DNA of 5,448 bases from Lentimicrobiaceae bacterium (lineage in GTDB: Bacteria > Bacteroidota > Bacteroidia > Bacteroidales > SKPS01): contig SKPS01000302.1 of assembly GCA_007119395.1 (NCBI GenBank), positions 1-5,448 of the forward strand, written 5' to 3'. The translations under genes were made by a program, and so were the position numbers. Below the pieces are notes generated by a model. The model was not told the origin of the DNA. It saw only the letters and a program-made list of their open reading frames with translations, and made no database searches. Below are positions 1 to 5,448 of the stretch, piece by piece (the stretch's first letter is position 1; each line of letters begins with the position of its first letter).

Positions 1-33
1 ACTTTTTCACTTAATCGCTACAATCCGTTATGA
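1..33 (+). CDS. Possible C-terminal end of an upstream gene, partial at left edge
   Basis: Frame 1 is open from the window edge and reads TFSLNRYNPL followed by TGA at 31-33. That stop overlaps the coaD ATG (30-32) as ATGA, a common layout for translationally coupled genes in an operon. Ten residues are too few to assign a family. Ten open codons can also occur by chance, and frame 2 is likewise open here, so this is only a plausible gene end. Confidence 0.35.
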   Translation, partial: TFSLNRYNPL

Positions 34-521
34 AAAGAACCGCCTTATTTCCCGGATCTTTTGATCCCATAACCCGAGGTCATGAAAGCGTGATTATCCG
101 TTCATTGCCTCTTTTCGACCATATCATTATTGGCATCGGTGACAACACGGAGAAGAGGTCAATGTTTTCGATTGACCAGAGACTGGAATGGATCCGGGAG
201 ACATTTGCTGCATATCCGGCCATTTCTGTAGAGGTGTACACAGGGCTTACGGTCGACTTCTGCCGTTCTGTTGGAGCACAGTACATTCTTCGTGGGTTGC
301 GTACCTCTGCCGACTTCGAGTTTGAAAGGAGCATAGGACAAATCAACAGAAAACTGCATCCTGACACGGAAACACTGTTTTTGTTGTCACTCCCGGAATA
401 TACAGCGTTGAACTCTTCTATTGTCAGAGACATTATACGCCACGGTGGCGACCCTGATTCTTTCGTCCCGGAAGCGCTGAAGGGGAAGCTGCATCACAAT
501 TTATCCCATGAAAAGAAATAA
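30..521 (+). CDS. coaD: Phosphopantetheine adenylyltransferase (CoaD)
   Basis: Cytoplasmic enzyme that transfers AMP from ATP to 4'-phosphopantetheine, giving dephospho-CoA and pyrophosphate, the penultimate step of coenzyme A synthesis. The 163-residue length is usual for bacterial CoaD. The nucleotidyltransferase signature is at residues 7-18 (FPGSFDPITRGH), with the T/HxGH-type motif as TRGH ending at His18. Compared with E. coli CoaD from memory, the alignment is gap-free to about residue 130. It keeps His18, Lys42, Arg88, Arg91, Glu99, Asn106, Ser129 and Ser130, the ATP- and pantetheine-binding positions. Changes are Thr10 to Ser and the usual ISSS (127-130) to LNSS, both compatible with activity. 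The ATG at 30 is the first possible start in this frame, because TAA lies in frame at 12-14. No Shine-Dalgarno is visible, normal for Bacteroidota. It is followed after 21 bases by the TlpA-like gene, which lies in the same reading frame. Confidence 0.97.
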   Translation: MKRTALFPGSFDPITRGHESVIIRSLPLFDHIIIGIGDNTEKRSMFSIDQRLEWIRETFAAYPAISVEVYTGLTVDFCRSVGAQYILRGLRTSADFEFERSIGQINRKLHPDTETLFLLSLPEYTALNSSIVRDIIRHGGDPDSFVPEALKGKLHHNLSHEKK

Positions 522-542
522 CTACAGTTTCTGAAACGTTTA

Positions 543-1955
543 ATGATGATGCACCTTCGAATCACTTTGCTGGGTTTGTTTCTGGTCACCTCTGTAGCAT
601 TGCAGGCAAGGGGGTTTACCACTATTCGTGGCACCATTGGCAATGCCAATGGGTATCAGATTCGCCTACACACCTGGGTAGATCAGGTCACCTATACAGA
701 AAAGCGGTTGGCCATGGCTACCATTGACGACAGAGGAAACTTCAATTTGATTACGGAGCTTGATGAGGTGACACAGGCTTTTTTCTACATCGGCAATATT
801 CGTGCTGACATCATTCTGGAACCAGGCACAGCCTATGAAATACGTTTCGACGATTACCCGCCAATCAGTTACCGTGAGACACGCAACCTGTTCCTCCAGA
901 GAGAAACAATTGGTTACACCTTGGTAAACAGACCGGAGGACGACCTGAACCACATTGCCGGTGAGCTTATTGGTATCTACAACCGTTTCCTTGCCAACCA
1001 CTACATGGATTTGTATTACAGGAGACATCAAGTCGTCGATGACTTTACTGACTCTCTCTTTCTGATGTTTGGCCACCACACCCATCCGTGGATCCGGCAC
1101 ATGGTTGACTACCGTATCGCAAGCCTCAAGCTGGCAGGGTACAAGGTCTCCCTTGATCAAGCCCATAGCCTTTGGTTTCGGGATGCAGATTTTGAATACA
1201 ACCACCCCGATTTCATGGATCTCTTTAACCAACTCTTCAATAACTACCTTACAACACGGTTGCGCCACTATTCATACAATGAACTGATGTCAGTCATCAA
1301 TGAGAGAGGTAGTTATTTTGCCCTGTCGGAACTAATTGGACGGGACACCGTGCTTCGAAATGAGTTACTGAGGGAGATCGTGATGATCAAAGGCTTGGGT
1401 GAGATCATGCACCATCGCGACTTCAGCCAATCGGGGGTGATCCGTATTCTTCGCCATATTGCCACTTCCAGTAAATTCAGAGAGCATCGCACCATCGCCA
1501 ACAACCTGATATATTCAAACCGCAGATTCAGCAAAGGGGTGATGGCTCCCGATTTCAGCCTTCCTGACCAAAACGGCACATTGCATTCTTTAAGGCAGTT
1601 CCGGGGAAAACACCTTTACCTTATTTTCTTTACCAGCAACTGCATCCCATGCCTTTCGGAACTGAGACTATTGAGTGCTGCCTATCCACAATTGAAAGAT
1701 CACCTGAACGTACTTGCCATTGGCCTTGACCCCAGTCCTGAAAAACTCTTCGGTGTATCTGAGCAACAACAATACCCGTGGCCGGTTGTGCATTTTAACA
1801 ACGATTTTGAGCTGACGGATCGCTTCAATATCAGAAACTATCCGTTTTTCATCCTCATCGCCCCGGATGGCTCTTATGAGGTGTACGATGCCCGAAGACC
1901 TTCAAATAGGTTTCAACTCTGGTTTGAGGAAGTGATCCTGAATAAACGGAATTAA
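543..1955 (+). CDS. Exported TlpA-like thioredoxin-fold protein
   Basis: Probable periplasmic thiol-disulfide protein of 470 residues; its partner is unknown. A signal peptide covers about residues 1-22 (hydrophobic core LLGLFLVTSVAL, likely cleavage after ALQA). There is no lipobox cysteine, so it should be soluble rather than a lipoprotein. Residues about 25-105 look like the small beta domain (DUF4369-like) often preceding thioredoxin domains in Bacteroidota. Residues about 106-330 are a mostly helical region of unknown role, containing NHPDFMDLFNQLFNNYL. The TlpA/AhpC-TSA-type thioredoxin domain starts near residue 332 (GVMAPDFSLPD), with CxxC at Cys367-Ile-Pro-Cys370 and the cis-proline at Pro434 (NYPFFIL). 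The usual Trp before the first Cys is Asn366. Three consecutive ATGs (543, 546, 549) leave the exact start open; I used the first. The 17-base gap to the next gene suggests co-transcription. The fold is secure; reductase, oxidase or another redox role is not determined. Confidence 0.85.
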   Translation: MMMHLRITLLGLFLVTSVALQARGFTTIRGTIGNANGYQIRLHTWVDQVTYTEKRLAMATIDDRGNFNLITELDEVTQAFFYIGNIRADIILEPGTAYEIRFDDYPPISYRETRNLFLQRETIGYTLVNRPEDDLNHIAGELIGIYNRFLANHYMDLYYRRHQVVDDFTDSLFLMFGHHTHPWIRHMVDYRIASLKLAGYKVSLDQAHSLWFRDADFEYNHPDFMDLFNQLFNNYLTTRLRHYSYNELMSVINERGSYFALSELIGRDTVLRNELLREIVMIKGLGEIMHHRDFSQSGVIRILRHIATSSKFREHRTIANNLIYSNRRFSKGVMAPDFSLPDQNGTLHSLRQFRGKHLYLIFFTSNCIPCLSELRLLSAAYPQLKDHLNVLAIGLDPSPEKLFGVSEQQQYPWPVVHFNNDFELTDRFNIRNYPFFILIAPDGSYEVYDARRPSNRFQLWFEEVILNKRN

Positions 1956-1972
1956 CCATACACCACAGACAG

Positions 1973-3124
1973 ATGAAGAAGAGAACCCTTTGGCTGCTTG
2001 TCGTGCTGCCTTTATTGGTGGCTCTGACCTATTGGCTGTTACCGGACTACACCAGAAAAGCCTTGATTCACAGGTATGCAGATGTGGATGACCACCTGAT
2101 TTTCACCAATGATACGGTAAGGGCATTGCACCCTCACCCCCTTTGGCACTTACCACACCAGGTCCCCCCACCGATCGGCGAGGAGATCATGGATTCCATT
2201 CTAGAGTACAGGCCTTTGTCTTTCCTGGTGTTTCATAAGGACACCTTGCTCTACGAAAGGTATTTCGATGACCACAGTGCCACATCAATATCTAACACCT
2301 TCAGTGTTTCAAAAAGCATTGTGGCCCTTCTTACCGCCATTGCGCTGGAGCAGGGGTACATTAGCAGCTTAGATGATCCCGTCAGGCAGTTCTTGCCTGA
2401 ATTTACAGCAGAATCACCCGGGCGCGCATTGACGGTCAGGCACCTGCTCGAAATGTCGACAGGGCTGGAATACCAGGAGCAATACACCTCCCCTTTTGGT
2501 GCCACCACTCGCTCTTACTATGGCAGTGATATCGCCAGGCAGATGTTTGACCTTGGCTTCAGAGAGGAGCCGGGCAACCGGTATGATTATGTTGGAGCGG
2601 GCACACAGTTGCTGGCCATGGTCGTTGAGCGTGCAACAGGCACCACACTTGCATCATGGGCTGAAAAACAACTTTGGGGCAGGATACAGGCAGAACATAC
2701 TGCGTTGTGGTCAAAAGACAGGTCCGATGGCATGGTGAAGGCATTTTGCTGCTTCACGGCCACATCCAGAGACTTAGCTCGCATTGGACGTTTGGTGTGT
2801 CATGATGGCATTTGGAACGGAGACACGCTGGTCAACCCTGAGATGATCCGGTTAATGACAACACCCTCTGCTCACCTCCAACACGAAGGGGCGCCTGTCG
2901 ACTTCTATGGACTTCAATGGTGGATTGCCGACTGGCAGCATTACAGTGTAAAGTATGCGCGCGGAATCAGAGGGCAGTACATCATTACCATACCCGAACT
3001 GCAACTGATTATAGTCAGACTGGGACACACAAGATCTGATATCTATATAGGGGAGCACCCCTCAGACCTCTTTCTGTACATCAGAACAGCACTCAGGCTG
3101 ATCTCTGATCAGACCCCCGAATAA
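1973..3124 (+). CDS. Membrane-anchored serine hydrolase, class C beta-lactamase / NylB-like family
   Basis: Serine hydrolase of the beta-lactamase/transpeptidase-like superfamily (Pfam Beta-lactamase type), 383 residues. Residues about 5-23 are one hydrophobic segment with a positive start (MKKR) and no clear cleavage site or lipobox, suggesting an inner-membrane anchor with the catalytic domain outside the cytoplasm. The nucleophile motif SxxK is Ser111-Val-Ser-Lys114 (FSVSKSIVALL). The second motif is Tyr206-Val-Gly (YDYVGAGTQLL), where this family commonly has YNS or YCS. The third active-site strand is near residues 330-336 (RGIRGQY), in place of the KTG of classical beta-lactamases. TSRDLARIGRLV and YGLQWW fit the 6-aminohexanoate-dimer hydrolase/esterase branch. 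Substrates in this superfamily include esters, amides and peptidoglycan or D-amino acid peptides, and the sequence does not decide among them; I would not call it an antibiotic-resistance enzyme. ATG at 1973 puts the anchor right at the N terminus and lies 17 bases after the previous stop. Confidence 0.85.
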   Translation: MKKRTLWLLVVLPLLVALTYWLLPDYTRKALIHRYADVDDHLIFTNDTVRALHPHPLWHLPHQVPPPIGEEIMDSILEYRPLSFLVFHKDTLLYERYFDDHSATSISNTFSVSKSIVALLTAIALEQGYISSLDDPVRQFLPEFTAESPGRALTVRHLLEMSTGLEYQEQYTSPFGATTRSYYGSDIARQMFDLGFREEPGNRYDYVGAGTQLLAMVVERATGTTLASWAEKQLWGRIQAEHTALWSKDRSDGMVKAFCCFTATSRDLARIGRLVCHDGIWNGDTLVNPEMIRLMTTPSAHLQHEGAPVDFYGLQWWIADWQHYSVKYARGIRGQYIITIPELQLIIVRLGHTRSDIYIGEHPSDLFLYIRTALRLISDQTPE

Positions 3125-3174
3125 AAACAGAGAGCACCCACCTCTACATCCACTATATCATTTTGGTCAACAGC
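3125..3174. other. Convergent intergenic gap without visible terminator
   Basis: These 50 bases separate the stop codons of the serine hydrolase (plus) and the receptor (minus). I see no GC-rich stem followed by a T tract on either strand. Termination here may use Rho or overlapping 3' ends; that is inference from absence. Confidence 0.5.
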
Positions 3175-5448
3175 CTAAAAACGCCAGTTAAAACCTACAC
3201 TGGGAAGAATGGGGAGCTGATCAACCCTTTCGTACAACACCCGGTCGAAATAGAAAATATTACTCCGGTTGTAGATATTGGTAATTGAGAACGACACATC
3301 CAGCATGTTCCTACGTGAAAACACCCATGTGCGCTTCAAAGTCATATCCAAACGGTGGTACGATGGCAGCCGTTTGCTGTTCAGGTCACCATAGAAGTAT
3401 CCGAGTTCACCGTTTTGGTGAATGTAATCGGTGTTGATGCCGTCTTGAAATGACAGGGCTTCAAAGAACCCTGCAGTGGGCGTAAAGGGGAACCCGGAAC
3501 CATAGTTCCACCTGACAGAGATCTCGTATTCACGCTGCTTACCAAGAGTATAAGACCCCAATAAATTCACATTGTGTCGCCGGTCATAATGGGGGGTATA
3601 TTCAAACTGAAACCCGTCCAGGTCCTCTATCCTTGTAATAAAACCTAACGAATAGACAGCCCAGATATTCAGATTGATCAGGTCGTAACGAAAGGCGATG
3701 TCAACACCTTTTGACTCGCCTCTTTCAATCACAAAGTCGCGTTTCAGGAAGTCCGGCACATCGAAATAGTCAGGAGAACGGTCGTCGTAAATCTTGTTTC
3801 TGTTAAGGTTGGTAAGCTGTGTAAACTGGTTGATATACCCTTCAATATTGAATCCGGCATTGCTTCCCAGGTCGATTTCAGCACCCAGGATAAAGTGCCT
3901 GGCCTTCTGGAGGTATGAGGTTACGTCTTCACCCATAAAGGTGGATTGCAGGTTTTCTGTTCCCGACAAAAATCCATAGAAAAGGTTTACCACATCGCGG
4001 TCTGAACTGGCTGCAATGAGGTTTTGTGCATAGAGGCCGGTTGCAGCTTTCAGGCGAAGCCAGCTGGTGGCTTTGTACTTTACAGAGAATCGGGGTTCAG
4101 GGGAGAACTCCGACAGAGAGGCGTAGTAATGGCCTCTGAATCCGGGTTCCAGAATGAAATCGCCCAAGGTGAGTTTGTACTTCCCGTAGACAGCCATTTC
4201 AGTGGAGTATTGCGTATAGTTGATGAGTCGTTGGGCGGCATTGGTGATCTCAAACATTGTTCTGTAGCCCAGCAGCTCAATACCGAATTGGCTTCTGTTT
4301 TCTCCCCGAACATTACTGAAATGCAGTCCGAAATTGAAACCATCCACTTCACTGCTTTTGGGTGTGGTGGTTTGGTCTTCTAATGTTGTAAAGTATTGTG
4401 AATAGGCGAAGTTTCCTTCAATCAACATCGTAGATCCTTCCGGAATCAGCAAAAAATTGGTTCCCAAGCCCCATGTATTCCACTGGTATCTCGACAGTGC
4501 CTGGTAGTTCACCCTATCTGAAAAATTGAAGCCAAAGAAATTGATCTTTGAGCCGTTGTCAGCCTGCATACTCACTTTGCCGTATAGGTCGAGATAGTTA
4601 AAGGGCAATCCTTGTTCATTGACGTATTCGTAGAGCACTTTGGATGATTGTTCAAGGAAGGAGTTTTTTACTGACAGCACATATGAGGCGTTTGCCTCCT
4701 GCTTCTCGCCTTTGTTCAAGGGCCCTTCCACCAGCAGTTTGCTTCCGAAGGTGCTTCCACTGATAATGCCGGTATGGTGTCTTCTGTTTCCGTCTCTGGT
4801 CCTGATGTCCATCACAGAGGATATACGTCCTCCCATGTCTGCATTAAACCCTCCGGTATACACTTCAGCCGATCTGATGATATCTGTATCGAAGACACTA
4901 AAGAGACCAATGGTATGAAAGGGGTTGTAAATGATCATCCCATCGAGCAGTACTTTATTTTGCACAGGCGATCCTCCCCGGATGTAGAGGCGTCCTCCCT
5001 GGTCACCAGTGGATACGACTCCGGGCAATACCTGCAGATACTGGGCAATGTCTGCCTGACCGCCTATGGCAGGTATCCGCTCAATTTCACGTGGTGTAAC
5101 CTTGATCACCGATGTACGCGTCTCTGTCAACTCGCCGATACGGTCGGCAGAAATAGTTAGCCGACCCAGCTGCTGGGCTGTCGCCGACAAGTGAAACCGA
5201 ACCATGGCTATTTCACTGGTTTTTATTTCCACCTCTTGCCGAACGGTGTCATACCCCACAAAGGTGGCCTCCACCTCGATGGTGCCGACGTCTATATCGG
5301 TGATCACAAAATAGCCATTGCCATCCGTCATGGTGCCGGAGGTGGTACCTACTATCAATACCCTGGCAAAAATCAATGGTTCACCAGACCCCTCATCGAG
5401 CACAAAACCACGAAGGTCCCCTTTCTGGGCTTGAGCCTGGGTAAGCAC
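3175..5448 (-). CDS. TonB-dependent outer-membrane receptor, 5' end cut by window edge
   Basis: Outer-membrane active transporter that takes up a ligand using energy from the inner-membrane TonB-ExbB-ExbD complex. Visible residues (757, numbered from the right edge) begin with VLTQAQA, which looks like the end of a signal peptide cleaved near QA/QKG; the true start lies beyond 5448. The first codon here, GTG, is therefore probably an internal Val. Residues about 11-92 form a carboxypeptidase-regulatory-like beta-sandwich (GEPLIFARVLIVGTTSGTMT, then GNGYFVI). Residues about 112-217 are the plug, with IRGGSPVQNKVLLDG, YNPFHTIGLFSVFD and GGRISSVMDIR. The rest is the beta barrel, with a late strand NIYNRSNIFYF (724-734) and a terminal Phe (GFNWRF), the usual outer-membrane assembly signal. 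The frame is intact. At roughly 780 residues it is shorter than typical SusC, and no SusD gene follows its 3' end, so a SusCD glycan pair is unlikely. The ligand (siderophore, vitamin, peptide or other) cannot be read from the sequence. Confidence 0.93.
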   Translation of the reverse strand: MLTQAQAQKGDLRGFVLDEGSGEPLIFARVLIVGTTSGTMTDGNGYFVITDIDVGTIEVEATFVGYDTVRQEVEIKTSEIAMVRFHLSATAQQLGRLTISADRIGELTETRTSVIKVTPREIERIPAIGGQADIAQYLQVLPGVVSTGDQGGRLYIRGGSPVQNKVLLDGMIIYNPFHTIGLFSVFDTDIIRSAEVYTGGFNADMGGRISSVMDIRTRDGNRRHHTGIISGSTFGSKLLVEGPLNKGEKQEANASYVLSVKNSFLEQSSKVLYEYVNEQGLPFNYLDLYGKVSMQADNGSKINFFGFNFSDRVNYQALSRYQWNTWGLGTNFLLIPEGSTMLIEGNFAYSQYFTTLEDQTTTPKSSEVDGFNFGLHFSNVRGENRSQFGIELLGYRTMFEITNAAQRLINYTQYSTEMAVYGKYKLTLGDFILEPGFRGHYYASLSEFSPEPRFSVKYKATSWLRLKAATGLYAQNLIAASSDRDVVNLFYGFLSGTENLQSTFMGEDVTSYLQKARHFILGAEIDLGSNAGFNIEGYINQFTQLTNLNRNKIYDDRSPDYFDVPDFLKRDFVIERGESKGVDIAFRYDLINLNIWAVYSLGFITRIEDLDGFQFEYTPHYDRRHNVNLLGSYTLGKQREYEISVRWNYGSGFPFTPTAGFFEALSFQDGINTDYIHQNGELGYFYGDLNSKRLPSYHRLDMTLKRTWVFSRRNMLDVSFSITNIYNRSNIFYFDRVLYERVDQLPILPSVGFNWRF

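Noticed and set aside
666..1268. 200-codon open frame on the minus strand opposite the thioredoxin-fold gene
   Set aside because: It lies wholly antisense to a well-supported gene and its translation shows no recognisable domain or motif; it is a coding shadow.
3098..3112. Perfect inverted repeat CTGATC-TCT-GATCAG near the end of the serine hydrolase gene, considered as a terminator
   Set aside because: The stem is only 6 bp, lies inside the coding sequence, and has no T tract after it on either strand.
1973..3124. Reading the serine hydrolase as an antibiotic-resistance beta-lactamase
   Set aside because: It has SxxK, but not the KTG motif or canonical YxN, and other motifs fit the NylB/esterase branch; no resistance function can be supported.
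4024..4383. 119-codon plus-strand open frame inside the receptor gene
   Set aside because: Antisense to the conserved receptor barrel, with no family features or start signal.
4774..5160. 128-codon plus-strand open frame opposite the receptor plug domain
   Set aside because: The opposite strand encodes the clearly conserved plug motifs; this frame has no recognisable features.
3175..5448. Calling the receptor SusC with a glycan-uptake role
   Set aside because: It is shorter than typical SusC and no SusD gene follows its 3' end.

Overview
The window looks like an ordinary piece of chromosome from a member of the Bacteroidota. The evidence is a TonB-dependent receptor with an N-terminal carboxypeptidase-regulatory-like domain, a long TlpA-type thioredoxin protein with the N-terminal beta domain and helical middle region common in that phylum, a CoaD with Bacteroidota-style motifs (DFEFERSI, SSIVRDIIRHGGD), and starts without recognisable Shine-Dalgarno sequences. 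Base composition is mid-range by eye. I cannot place it below phylum level.

Layout: three plus-strand genes fill positions 30-3124 with gaps of 21 and 17 bases, and are probably one transcript. They are coaD (phosphopantetheine adenylyltransferase, CoA synthesis), an exported TlpA-like thioredoxin-fold protein, and a membrane-anchored serine hydrolase of the class C beta-lactamase/6-aminohexanoate-dimer hydrolase superfamily. A reading frame entering from the left edge ends at 31-33 and overlaps the coaD start in an ATGA arrangement, so the operon may begin upstream. A convergent minus-strand gene (3175 to the right edge) encodes a TonB-dependent outer-membrane receptor. It is complete at its C terminus but cut at its 5' end within the signal peptide. 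The convergent gap is 50 bases and has no visible hairpin terminator.

How the genes work together: only coaD has a firm metabolic role. The two genes after it are envelope proteins (one periplasmic, one inner-membrane anchored) with no evident biochemical link to CoA synthesis, so co-transcription is better supported than a shared pathway. The receptor is a separate transcription unit with no SusD partner directly downstream; its substrate is unknown. I see no RNA genes, mobile elements, CRISPR arrays, long repeats or broken genes, and no convincing new system. The points most worth a second look are the atypical redox motif of the TlpA-like protein, the atypical Tyr motif of the hydrolase, and the repeatability of this gene order around coaD.
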